DNA of 22,553 nt from GH45 sp965370965 (GCA_965370965.1 CBDUWQ010000043.1:1-22553), one strand, 5' to 3'; shown: positions 1 to 7,405, counted from the stretch's first letter. Notes: generated by a model not told the origin, from the letters alone. Program-made: numbers and translations.

Positions 1-33
1 ATAGTATTGAATATAAGAATATTATAGTTGTAT

Positions 34-774
34 CTAAATAAACACCTCTATAAGTTTTTTTAGGTTTTTTATATTGCCAATAGATGCAGGCAATGAAACA
101 AGCACATTTTTTTCAAGGTTTAGCTCGCTTAATAAAACAAGGTTACCAATATTATTTGGTAATTTTTCCAAACTGTTTTCTGATATTTTTAGATCATTCA
201 AAAGTGTTAAATTACTTATTGATTCAGGCAGAATTGTAAGTTTGTTTTTTTCAACATAAAGCTTTTCCAAAGCAGTTAGTTTCCCCACCTCATTGGGCAA
301 TGTTATTATCTGATTCCAGTTTAAATCAAGTTTTTTTAGTTTACTTAATTGTCCTATCTCAGGAGGTATTTCAGATAAATAATTACTAAAGAAATCTAAT
401 TCCTCAAGGTTTTTTAGTTTTGTAATATCAACAGGAATTTCAGTTAAACCATTATCGCCAATAGCCAATATTTGGAGGTTTTGCAGTTGAAACAGCTCCG
501 GTGGCAAACTCGATATTTGGTTGTTTCGCAAATACAATACCTGCAGGTTACGCAATTTTGATATTTTTTTGGAAACTTTGGTAAGATTTTTATTATCAAG
601 ATTCAGAATATAAACCCGCTTTTTATTTGACATTGCTTTAGACAACGACCGATAAGTCGTTTGCTGTTTTAGCTCTTCTTTGGTTTTAAGGGGCTTAAAC
701 CTCTTTTGGGCTTGCAGGTTTACTACTGCCAAAAACAATACTCCTATTGTAAAAAATACACTACGTAACTTCAT
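34..774 (-). CDS. Secreted leucine-rich-repeat protein
   Basis: The 246-residue product begins with a signal peptide (charged MKLR, hydrophobic core to about residue 20, likely cleavage after LQA at 22). From about residue 53 it is a run of roughly eight LRR units of 23 residues with the pattern LxxLxxLxLxxNxLxxLPxxI. This is the bacterial LRR type that usually serves protein-protein contacts at the cell surface or in the periplasm; the partner cannot be read from sequence. The last repeat stops abruptly after NLKKLIEVFI, where LRR proteins normally finish the unit and add a C-terminal cap. Another reading frame just past the stop resembles such a cap, so the 3' end may carry a frameshift. 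The gene diverges from the SPOR lipoprotein gene. Family call is secure; role unknown. Confidence 0.85.
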   Translation of the reverse strand: MKLRSVFFTIGVLFLAVVNLQAQKRFKPLKTKEELKQQTTYRSLSKAMSNKKRVYILNLDNKNLTKVSKKISKLRNLQVLYLRNNQISSLPPELFQLQNLQILAIGDNGLTEIPVDITKLKNLEELDFFSNYLSEIPPEIGQLSKLKKLDLNWNQIITLPNEVGKLTALEKLYVEKNKLTILPESISNLTLLNDLKISENSLEKLPNNIGNLVLLSELNLEKNVLVSLPASIGNIKNLKKLIEVFI

Positions 775-865
775 AACATCTATAAATTAAAGCCAGCAAA
801 GGAACTAATTTAATTTTATATCCTAAATTCACAAGCAGATTATTTTTATGATACAGTAAGTTTTT

Positions 866-873
866 TACCTTTG
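866..873 (+). promoter_or_regulatory. Bacteroidota -7 promoter element (TACCTTTG)
   Basis: TACCTTTG matches the TAnnTTTG -7 consensus of the Bacteroidota primary sigma factor and lies 40 nt before the start codon of the SPOR lipoprotein gene. The -33 TTTG partner is poor (only a T-rich stretch), so this is a moderate call. Confidence 0.45.
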
Positions 874-913
874 TTTTTTTACAAAACTTATAAATTATTA
901 AACTTACATCACT

Positions 914-1570
914 ATGAAACTATCTACCTTAACATTTTCAATAGCTATATTCGCTTTATCAATAGGGCTAAGCTCATGTAGTTTTTTTACAAACAAAAAG
1001 TTTAAAGAAGCCATTACAAATGCCGATGCATATTTTGCCAAAAAGAAATATAACGATGCTAAAACATATTATACCACAGCATTGGAGTTAAAACCTGAAG
1101 ACAAGTATCCTGCTCAACGAATTGGCGAAATTGACGCTATTTTTAAGGCTCAAAAGTTAAATGCCCAATATAAAAAGGAATTGGCTGATGCCGATAAGCT
1201 TTTTAAAGAAGAAAAATACAGAAAAGCAAAATCTAAATATGTAAAAACATTGAAGATTAAGCCAAATGAGAAATACCCTCAAGAGATGCTTGATAAACTT
1301 GATAAAATAATTGCTGAAATAGAGAAGCAAGAAGAATTTATGAAAAACCCTTACCACATTGTGGTTGGATGCTTTACAGTTGAGAATAATGCCACAAGGT
1401 TTAACAAGGAATTATTAGAACAAGGCTATAAATCAAGGGTTATATCAATGTCTGGTGGAAGATACGATGCTGTAACCATAAATTCATTTCCTGAAAACCG
1501 CAACGCATATAACAACTTAGCCAATGCAAAAGAGAAATTTGGAGGAGAGGCATGGATATTTAAACATTAA
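914..1570 (+). CDS. SPOR-domain lipoprotein with TPR-like repeats
   Basis: The 218-residue product has a lipoprotein signal with lipobox LSSC (acylated Cys22). There is no acidic/lysine export signal after the Cys, so it probably faces the periplasm. Residues 35-74 and 90-131 form two related TPR-like helical repeats (ADAYFAKKKYNDAKTYY, ADKLFKEEKYRKAKSKY), of a type common in Bacteroidota envelope proteins. Residues about 146-218 (from NPYHIVVGCF to the C terminus) look like a SPOR domain, which binds denuded peptidoglycan glycan strands at division sites. The architecture suggests an outer-membrane-anchored peptidoglycan-binding protein involved in division or envelope maintenance. It converges on the dehalogenase-like gene and shares a terminator with it. 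Confidence 0.85.
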   Translation: MKLSTLTFSIAIFALSIGLSSCSFFTNKKFKEAITNADAYFAKKKYNDAKTYYTTALELKPEDKYPAQRIGEIDAIFKAQKLNAQYKKELADADKLFKEEKYRKAKSKYVKTLKIKPNEKYPQEMLDKLDKIIAEIEKQEEFMKNPYHIVVGCFTVENNATRFNKELLEQGYKSRVISMSGGRYDAVTINSFPENRNAYNNLANAKEKFGGEAWIFKH

Positions 1571-1635
1571 AACCATTATGTATTAAAAAAGCTCAATCCT
1601 ATCCTGTATTATGCAGGCTATAAATAGTAAATATC

Positions 1636-1667
1636 AAAAAACCTCGTACAAAATGCGAGGTTTTTTT
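1636..1667 (+). terminator. Bidirectional intrinsic terminator
   Basis: Stem CCTCG (1642-1646) pairs with CGAGG (1656-1660), extended by a run of A on the left and seven T on the right, so either strand reads as a hairpin followed by U. It sits between the convergent SPOR lipoprotein gene and the dehalogenase-like gene. Confidence 0.8.
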
Positions 1668-1726
1668 GTAGTTTCTTTCTACTATAATCTTAGATATTTT
1701 TTTAATCACTCAGTTTATTTAGGGTT

Positions 1727-3073
1727 TTAATCGGGGAGCATCCATTTAGGTACCGTAGTAGATTTAGGTTTGCGCCCATAAAAATAATCGTCCATAAGTA
1801 AAGCAAACCTACGGAAAACCCAACTGCTTTTTATGCCCCACCTAACCATATTATGTAGTATATTATTTGGATGCGAATATGGGCAAACACTCAGGCAACG
1901 TCCACAGTCGGTACCTACTGTGCACCAATAGCCATAACATTTTTCATGGTTTATTTGCCAACGCTGTACACCATCAATGGTATCTATTTTTGTTTTAGGA
2001 ATAGCTTGACTTGGGCATATATCGGCACATTTTTTACATATATCACAAAAATCATGTACCGAATAATCGGGTTTACGCAATGTAACTTTAACGGGGATAT
2101 CTGTTGTAACAACAGCTATCCTAACCCTTGGTCCTAACTCAGGTGTCATTAACAACCCCATACGACCTATTTCACCCAAGCCCGAATCGCGTGCTACCAA
2201 TGGACAAATAATCTTGTAATCACCATCAATATGCGCGCGGGCTTCGTAACCCAACTCACGAATAAATTTGCCCAACTGTATTGCTATTACTCCTGCATTT
2301 AAATACTGTTTTGCCGATTCCATTAAAGTTGGTCCTGCAGGTCCGTTTGCAACAAAATCTTTATCCATTTCAACAGTTATGGCAATACCATATGTATGAT
2401 TTGGCTCAACTTTGTTTCCATATTCACTGCCTCTGCCTCTTACCGAGTAGTAATGATAATCTTGCATTTTGCAAAAACCAACCGAAACAGCGCCAAGCTT
2501 TTTAACCCAATTTGTAATAAATACATTGAGTTTTTCCTCACCAATCTCCTTTTTTACCTTATTTATATCGCCATTTACAAAAGGACGTAATTGCTCAATT
2601 GGAAAAAAACTGGCATCGGCAGCAGCAAAAGTCAATGGCGAATACATTGTTGCTCTATCCGACATTAATCCCGGTTTTAGTTGCCACTCTTTGTCAAGAA
2701 TAGATTTATCGGGGTTATTTTTGTAGTATAAATTTTGCTTTTCGGGTCGGCTCATAATCTCTTTTCGAGAAAACATGGTATCACGCTCGTCATATCTGTT
2801 TTTGGGAGTATCGTTGCTAATACCAATCCTACCGTTTATGGGTAAACCCAAAACCAATCCTGATAATACTAATATAATTAATACCACTGTTCCTACAAAC
2901 ACACTTCCTGCAAAAGTATTAAAGGCAAGAAAAATAAATGGTGCAGGCAAAGCTATTGCCAGTATAAGACTACGCTTAACTGCCAGCAACTCATTTTCTA
3001 TAATAGATACAATTGCAAACCATAAAAAAAACAAAAACAGTAAAATACCGGTAATAAAAAGTAATAATATCAT
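1727..3073 (-). CDS. Membrane-anchored reductive dehalogenase-like corrinoid/[4Fe-4S] protein
   Basis: The 448-residue product starts with two or three hydrophobic helices (about residues 1-22 and 33-78) and has no twin-arginine signal. It is followed by a soluble domain of the reductive dehalogenase (RdhA) type. Visible signatures are NGPAGPTLMESAKQYLNAG (243-261), ARDSGLGEIGRMGLLMTPE (294-312) and GPRVRIAVVTTDIPV (314-328), all characteristic of RdhA. Cluster ligands are C343, C346, C349 and C353 followed by Pro, then C390, C393 and C397 followed by Pro, with C379 or C384 as fourth ligand. This fits two [4Fe-4S] clusters relaying electrons to a cobamide. RdhA enzymes cleave carbon-halogen bonds; the distant relative QueG reduces epoxyqueuosine but lacks these N-terminal helices. 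No RdhB-type small anchor gene is adjacent, so the fused helices probably do the anchoring. With the catalytic domain after the last helix, topology (cytoplasmic or periplasmic face) is unclear. Substrate is not predictable. Confidence 0.85.
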   Translation of the reverse strand: MILLLFITGILLFLFFLWFAIVSIIENELLAVKRSLILAIALPAPFIFLAFNTFAGSVFVGTVVLIILVLSGLVLGLPINGRIGISNDTPKNRYDERDTMFSRKEIMSRPEKQNLYYKNNPDKSILDKEWQLKPGLMSDRATMYSPLTFAAADASFFPIEQLRPFVNGDINKVKKEIGEEKLNVFITNWVKKLGAVSVGFCKMQDYHYYSVRGRGSEYGNKVEPNHTYGIAITVEMDKDFVANGPAGPTLMESAKQYLNAGVIAIQLGKFIRELGYEARAHIDGDYKIICPLVARDSGLGEIGRMGLLMTPELGPRVRIAVVTTDIPVKVTLRKPDYSVHDFCDICKKCADICPSQAIPKTKIDTIDGVQRWQINHEKCYGYWCTVGTDCGRCLSVCPYSHPNNILHNMVRWGIKSSWVFRRFALLMDDYFYGRKPKSTTVPKWMLPD

Positions 3074-3173
3074 TGTTTAAAATTTTATTGAAAAATGCAA
3101 ATGCAAACCTACAAGTTTTATTTATAAAAACAAGAAGTAAAATAAGTATCTTAATTCCTCAAGTAAACAGTTA

Positions 3174-3253
3174 ATTAGTGTGAATTACTTAGCGGTAAAA
3201 TATAGTTGTTACAACCTGCTGTGCTACCTGAATAACTTATGGTCATTATTAGC
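3174..3253 (-). repeat. Repeat copy 1 downstream of lipoprotein gene
   Basis: On the minus strand this segment begins GCTAATAATGACCAT, contains TTCAGGTAGCACAG and AGGTTGTAAC, and ends CACACTAAT. The same order of blocks occurs at 3719-3829, each time just after the stop codon of a small lipoprotein gene. Nature unknown: a duplicated 3' region, a small mobile unit or a recombination site. Confidence 0.6.
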
Positions 3254-3269
3254 AAATGTTTTTCTTTAT

Positions 3270-3683
3270 CTAATATTGTTTTAAGATTATCTTTCCTTCT
3301 CCTTCAAATATTAATTCTTTGCCTTTACCATAATATTCATCCATATTTGAAAGGATTAATGACAAGTTTTCTGCAAAGTCAGAATCACAACAAATTTCAG
3401 TACATCCCATTGGTTCAATATTAATATTCCCACTATTTATAATGTTGTAAATTCCAAAACAGCTATTTACATCAAGATTTAGAGTATATGTAGTATCACT
3501 TGTAAATTCGAGAATATAACTTTCTTCGGCTTTTAAATATGTAGATTCTCCTTGTTTTTTTATTTTCAAAACTTCCCATTTATTTGATGTGATATTTATA
3601 TTAATATCTTCTTTTTTACATGATACCAAAATCAACCCGACTATAATTGCAAAAATTAATATTTGATGTTTTTTCTGTCTCAT
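3270..3683 (-). CDS. Small lipoprotein, possibly surface exposed
   Basis: The 137-residue product has a lipoprotein signal with lipobox LVSC (Cys22), followed by CKKED. That matches the Lys-acidic-acidic pattern after the Cys that serves as the export signal for surface lipoproteins in several Bacteroidota. The mature part has the look of a small META/lipocalin-like beta fold (SNKWEVLKIKKQGESTYL, then YILEFTSDTTYTLNLD, and a final GKIILKQY strand), a pattern seen in many uncharacterised Bacteroidota lipoproteins. A cysteine group (MGCTEICC, plus one Cys earlier) may form disulfides. The fold assignment is inference; function is unknown. It is followed by a sequence that is repeated after the neighbouring lipoprotein gene. 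Confidence 0.8.
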   Translation of the reverse strand: MRQKKHQILIFAIIVGLILVSCKKEDININITSNKWEVLKIKKQGESTYLKAEESYILEFTSDTTYTLNLDVNSCFGIYNIINSGNINIEPMGCTEICCDSDFAENLSLILSNMDEYYGKGKELIFEGEGKIILKQY

Positions 3684-3718
3684 AATCGTTTCTTTATTTA
3701 TTTAACAATTAGGCTATG

Positions 3719-3829
3719 ATTAGTGTGGGTTTTAAAAGCTTCCACCATCTCGGTCCGAAACAATATAAATTAAAAGCAACGAAGTTACAACCTACTGTGC
3801 TACCTGAAGTACTGATAGTCACTATTAGC
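3719..3829 (-). repeat. Repeat copy 2 downstream of lipoprotein gene
   Basis: Counterpart of the repeat at 3174-3253. About 46 nt (3784-3829) are closely similar and the outer CACACTAAT is shared, while the middle differs in length. It lies just beyond the original stop codon (3841-3843) of the disrupted lipoprotein gene. Confidence 0.6.
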
Positions 3830-3840
3830 TTTAGGTGCTT

Positions 3841-4374
3841 TTAATTAACTAATTTTCTATATATTCCGTAATTAATTGTTCCTTCATATCCACGATACAT
3901 ATTATCTATCTGTACTTTATTTTCTGTATTTTCAATAATATCATGTTGAGTTTCAATTAATGAATTTGAAATTTGAAGGTATAATTTATTTTTATAAATT
4001 CTATATAGTGTCAGAAAGAAAACTCCATGTTTTTGAGTGCTTAGCCAGAAAATGTCAAGTTCAAGGCTTGCGAAGTCAATAAAATGGGAGTTTACCTTTC
4101 GTAAATGACCAATTTATTGGCAAGCGTAACGCAGAAATTGCGTTTTCGGGCAAGCACTATATAGAAACTCTTCTGTTCCATTAAAATGTCTTATTAGCTC
4201 TTTATCATTTATAAAATACAAAGTATCTTCACGTTCACTATTTATCCAATAACCAACCCTTTCATTTATATCATAAAAATCAACATAATGCATATCATTT
4301 TCTTTATTACAATAACTAAACAAAAAGATAATACCTAAAATTAACAATCCTATTTTTGTTCGCATGGTTTTCAT
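3841..4374 (-). pseudogene. Lipoprotein gene split by a MITE-like insertion
   Basis: The intact 5' part (from 4374) encodes a lipoprotein signal with lipobox FSYC (Cys22) and then a mature domain containing GYWINSEREDTLYFINDKEL. After GTEEFLYS the frame runs into the inserted element and ends at 4114 with an element-encoded tail (ACPKTQFLRYACQ), giving an 86-residue product. Past the element, the minus strand reads on as RIYKNKLYLQISNSL and then to GIYRKLVN and a stop at 3841-3843. Deleting the 156 nt between the two CTATATAG copies joins the two parts in frame (EEFLYRIYKNKLYLQI), giving a 125-residue lipoprotein. I infer a recent insertion, as no other lesion is visible in either half. The truncated product may still be made and lipidated. 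Function unknown. Confidence 0.85.
4009..4156 (+). mobile_element. MITE-like inverted-repeat element, copy A
   Basis: The element is flanked by CTATATAG at 4001-4008 and 4157-4164, consistent with a target-site duplication. Its ends are AGTG...CACT type, with a nested inner left end AGTGCTTAGCCAGAAAA (from 4036) matching the complement of the right end TTTTCGGGCAAGCACT. The interior (4062-4095) is identical over 34 nt to copy C at 11916-11949. There is no room for a transposase, so it would need one supplied in trans. Confidence 0.75.
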
Positions 4375-4475
4375 AATTTAGTTATTTATTCAAAATACAA
4401 AAGATGTTCTTCTGCTTAAAAAGGTTGCAGCAAACTTTCTCATTCAGTTTTGCCTGCCCTTAAGGATAAAACAAC

Positions 4476-4832
4476 CTACTCTTCCCAACTAATCAGCAAA
4501 TAAAGCTCATCGCTTATGGCAAGGTATCCTTGATTATAAACCAAACGGTATGAATGCCCCTTTTGGGTTTTGTATATGCTTGTAAAGTAATTAAAATCAA
4601 ACCCTTCCTGTAAAAGTTTTGAGCGTTTAACTTTGGTTTTTCCACTAATATTCATTTTTTTTAAAATAGAATAGTTCTTTTTTAATAACCTGTTAACTTT
4701 TTGAACATGTATGTCAGATGAACTATACCGTTCGTTATTAAAAGTATTGCGGCATTGGTCAGAGCAAAATTTTTTGTCTATCCTTCCAATTATTGCATCG
4801 CCACAAACCGGGCATAATCGTTTTTCACTCAT
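4476..4832 (-). CDS. Small zinc-ribbon protein
   Basis: I chose the start at MSEKRL (4832) because the Cys motif begins a few residues later and the upstream extension to 4886 is unlike coding sequence. The 118-residue product has CPVCGDAIIGRIDKKFC followed by SDQC, a four-Cys zinc ribbon of the DUF2116-like kind. A basic helical segment follows (VNRLLKKNYSILKKM), then a C-terminal domain ending in a repeated aromatic pattern (YRLVYNQGYLAISDELYLL). Proteins of this design are widespread and uncharacterised in Bacteroidota; nucleic-acid binding is plausible but unproven. It is transcribed divergently from ssb. Confidence 0.75.
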   Translation of the reverse strand: MSEKRLCPVCGDAIIGRIDKKFCSDQCRNTFNNERYSSSDIHVQKVNRLLKKNYSILKKMNISGKTKVKRSKLLQEGFDFNYFTSIYKTQKGHSYRLVYNQGYLAISDELYLLISWEE

Positions 4833-5014
4833 ATGTATATTATGCTTTGTAAAATATAAATTACAGATAGACAAATATATAACCAATTTTAAACACTTAC
4901 AAACGGTTTTAAGCGAATATTAAACAACTCTAAATACTTATTAACCGACTTGGTTGCTGCAGCTTCCTCATATTTGCATCAACAAAATAAATTAATAACT
5001 TAAATTTTATTATT

Positions 5015-5362
5015 ATGACAACTTTAAGGAACAGAGTACAGTTAGTAGGAAACTTGGGAATGAACCCTGAGATTGTGAATTTTGAAAGCGGTAAAAAAAT
5101 TGCAAAGTTTACTTTAGCAACCAACGAGACTTATAACAATGGAAATGGCGAAACAAAAACCACAACTCAATGGCACAGCGTTGTTGCCTGGGGTAAACAA
5201 GCCGAAATTGCCGAAAAATATTTACAAAAAGGTAACGAATTGGCTATGGAAGGAAAAATTACCTATAGGCAATACGAAGATAAAAACAATGTAACCAAAT
5301 ACATAACCGAAATTGTTTTAAGTAGTTATGTTATTTTTCCCGGCAACAAAAACAGTAACTAA
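5015..5362 (+). CDS. ssb: Single-stranded DNA-binding protein
   Basis: The 115-residue product is an OB-fold SSB: NRVQLVGNLGMNPEI at the N terminus, KIAKFTLATNETY, the conserved QWHSVVAWGKQAEIAEKYLQKG core, and EGKITYRQYEDKNN ahead of the last strand. SSB coats single-stranded DNA during replication and repair. It ends at FPGNKNSN and lacks the acidic DDDxPF tail that recruits partner proteins. Bacteroidota often carry a short tail-less SSB as well as a full-length one, so this may be the accessory copy. Expression as a single gene is likely, since a stem-loop follows. Confidence 0.93.
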   Translation: MTTLRNRVQLVGNLGMNPEIVNFESGKKIAKFTLATNETYNNGNGETKTTTQWHSVVAWGKQAEIAEKYLQKGNELAMEGKITYRQYEDKNNVTKYITEIVLSSYVIFPGNKNSN

Positions 5363-5387
5363 TTTAAGATTTTAAGTAAATACTACC

Positions 5388-5424
5388 CCCTCTGCCTCCC
5401 AAAACTAGTTCGGAAGGCAGAGGG
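5388..5424 (+). terminator. Stem-loop after ssb, weak terminator
   Basis: CCCTCTGCC (5388-5396) pairs with GGCAGAGGG (5416-5424), nine base pairs plus a few more towards an AT-rich loop. No T run follows (ATATAAAAA), so it may stabilise the 3' end or attenuate rather than terminate classically. Confidence 0.5.
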
Positions 5425-5503
5425 ATATAAAAACAGAAACAAGAAAAATGTTAAATAAAATAAAGTTTTTTAAAAATAATTAGGTGGTATAAAAAATATA
5501 ATT

Positions 5504-5511
5504 TACTTTTG
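5504..5511 (+). promoter_or_regulatory. Bacteroidota -7 promoter element for csp (TACTTTTG)
   Basis: TACTTTTG fits TAnnTTTG and lies 23 nt before the start codon of the cold-shock gene, implying a short leader. The -33 box is not clear. Confidence 0.45.
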
Positions 5512-5534
5512 AGCAAAATTTAAAATTATTTATA

Positions 5535-5726
5535 ATGAACAAAGGAACAGTAAAATTCTTTAATGACACAAAAGGTTTTGGTTTTATTAAAGATCACGAA
5601 TCAGAGAAAGAGTATTTTGTACACGTATCTGGTTTAATCGACGAGATTAATGAAGATGATGAAGTAACTTTCGATCTTCAAGAAGGTAAAAAAGGATTAA
5701 ATGCAGTTAACGTAAAACTATCATAG
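5535..5726 (+). CDS. Cold-shock domain protein
   Basis: The 63-residue product is a single cold-shock domain: GTVKFFNDTKGFGFIKD with RNP1 (KGFGFI, residues 13-18) and RNP2 in the variant FVHVS (28-32), then DEVTFDLQEGKKGLNAVNVKL. Such proteins bind single-stranded RNA/DNA and act as RNA chaperones in the cytoplasm. Length is normal. The usual RNP2 form is FVHFS or FVHYS, so the Val is a mild variant. It has its own promoter element and a strong terminator, so it is a monocistronic unit. Confidence 0.95.
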   Translation: MNKGTVKFFNDTKGFGFIKDHESEKEYFVHVSGLIDEINEDDEVTFDLQEGKKGLNAVNVKLS

Positions 5727-5759
5727 TTATACAATAAGTAACACATTTTAAGATTCCGG

Positions 5760-5788
5760 GCTCCACAATTTTTGTGGAGCTTTTTTTT
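5760..5788 (+). terminator. Intrinsic terminator of csp gene
   Basis: GCTCCACAA (5760-5768) pairs perfectly with TTGTGGAGC (5772-5780) around a three-T loop, followed by eight T. Confidence 0.9.
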
Positions 5789-5895
5789 GCCTAAAAAAAC
5801 TCATGTATAATTCAGGTTAAAAACATTAATTGATAAATTACCATAAAAAAAATAACATTAATACCTTATATCAGTTTTTATTCAACAAGGGTTAA

Positions 5896-7182
5896 TCAAT
5901 CATCTTTAATACAACGAACAGAAAACCCATGCGACTTATAGTAGTTACTACGACCCATATCATTGGCGTTAAAGTATAAAAGACGGAAATAAGCATAGTT
6001 ATTGCCATCATCTGTACTACTCCACCAATAGCCACATTTACCAATAAAACTGTACGTACCATTGTTGTAGTCACGGTAGCCACCCGGTAGGGCAGCAAAC
6101 CCATAATCATCGGTTCCATTTCCAACATCAAACCAACTATTTGTTGCTTTTAGTTTTTTACCTTCATCTGTTCCTCGCCAACCAATATCATTAGCTTCAC
6201 TTTCACTCATTCCAAGGTATATTTCAAGTTGTTTCCATTCGTTATCGGTTGGTAAGTGCCAACCTGTAGGGCAAGCGTTTATTGCTGCGGCATAAGTATA
6301 TAAAGCATCGTAAGCATTGCTATTTGCACTTGAGTAATTGTAATAGCAATAAGCATCATCGGTATTATTATCACCCAAATTACCCCATGCTGTATTATCT
6401 ATTACTAATGGTATTTCTGTGCCATCAGGGTAATGTGTAGTTTTTAAATTTTCTGACATCCAAGTTTGGTTACCAATTTTTACTGTTTTGTAGGTATTGT
6501 CGTCATAATCAATTACAGGATCCGAAGCAAAAAAAATAAGCTCATTACCGTAAACTGTACCAATACTATTTACTGCATATAGCCTTAAGTAATATTTAGT
6601 ATCGCTATTTAACCCTGTAAGGTTTGACGAAAACTGACCTGTTCCATTACCGTTTTCAGTTTTACTATCTTCTATAGTTGGTGTACTACTTGTGTTATAG
6701 CATACACCTCGGGCAGTTATTTCAAAACCACCATTATCACTTATATCTCCAACAATTGTAGCGGTAGTAGCAGAAATTTCTGTTATAGAAGTTGTATTTA
6801 TTTGTGGTAAACCATTTGCTGTTATAAAACTCTTTTCATCACCCAAAACTGTTGTGTATTTATCAATACCATAAGTACATACATAATATTTTGTGCCGGG
6901 CTGTAAATTTTCAATAATAACTATAAACTCACCAATATCAGTAGGCTTACCTAATGATAATTGTTGCCCGGTTTGTGCGTTTGGTTCAGTATGGTAAAAA
7001 ACACCATATTCGGTCATACCTCCTCCTAAATCAATTATTTCGCCTTTTACTTTGGCACTTATGGCATTAAATTCAGTTATCTCAATAGTTTTTATTATCA
7101 TTTGTTGATTAACCTCTTGTTGTTGGCAGGCAAAAAAAACAATTGTTGTGATGAATATTAAAATTATAGTTTTGTTTTTCAT
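5896..7182 (-). CDS. FISUMP-domain lipoprotein with two Ig/FN3-like domains
   Basis: I set the start at MKNKTIILIF (7182) because it gives a clean lipoprotein signal with lipobox FFAC (Cys19); the alternative start 24 nt upstream adds a hydrophilic leader. Mature residues to about 115 and about 120-220 are two beta-sandwich domains of the same kind (EYGVFYHTEP and ARGVCYNTSS at equivalent places, both with a TKYYxxxY strand). From about 230 to the end is the Fibrobacter succinogenes major paralogous domain: VKIGNQTWMSENLKTTHYPDG, ACPTGWHLPTDNEWKQLE, GFAALPGGYRD, YWWSSTDDG, and the terminal SHGFSVRCIKDD. The domain is C-type-lectin-like in pattern and common on Bacteroidota surfaces; ligand unknown. 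It diverges from the VWA lipoprotein gene. Confidence 0.9.
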   Translation of the reverse strand: MKNKTIILIFITTIVFFACQQQEVNQQMIIKTIEITEFNAISAKVKGEIIDLGGGMTEYGVFYHTEPNAQTGQQLSLGKPTDIGEFIVIIENLQPGTKYYVCTYGIDKYTTVLGDEKSFITANGLPQINTTSITEISATTATIVGDISDNGGFEITARGVCYNTSSTPTIEDSKTENGNGTGQFSSNLTGLNSDTKYYLRLYAVNSIGTVYGNELIFFASDPVIDYDDNTYKTVKIGNQTWMSENLKTTHYPDGTEIPLVIDNTAWGNLGDNNTDDAYCYYNYSSANSNAYDALYTYAAAINACPTGWHLPTDNEWKQLEIYLGMSESEANDIGWRGTDEGKKLKATNSWFDVGNGTDDYGFAALPGGYRDYNNGTYSFIGKCGYWWSSTDDGNNYAYFRLLYFNANDMGRSNYYKSHGFSVRCIKDD

Positions 7183-7289
7183 GGTATCTGTTTTTTGTTG
7201 AGACAAAACATGACTCCTTTTTTAATTTATTTTTTTATCTAATCTATTTTTAGGTTTATAGTAAAAAAAAAAATAAAAATAAGCTTTTT

Positions 7290-7338
7290 ATTAATTCACT
7301 ACAATATTTTTGTTTAAAAAATATTGTAGTGAATTAAT
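7290..7338. repeat. Perfect 22-bp palindrome with 5-nt loop
   Basis: Left arm 7290-7311 (starting ATTAATTCACTACAATA) is exactly complementary to 7317-7338, with loop GTTTA between. It lies between two divergent lipoprotein genes, so it is not placed as a normal terminator. It could be a cruciform, an operator or the relic of a mobile element. Confidence 0.9.
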
Positions 7339-7405
7339 TTACTTTAACAAGCAACCTTTTTTCAATTCATGCTGTCTATAAAAAGTAAATAAATAAATAA
7401 CCGTT

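Noticed and set aside
5896..6131. Separate small membrane protein overlapping the FISUMP gene
   Set aside because: It is an out-of-frame shadow within the well-supported FISUMP domain.
7290..7338. Phase-variable invertible promoter
   Set aside because: The two arms are only 5 nt apart, so there is no invertible segment, and no invertase gene is adjacent.
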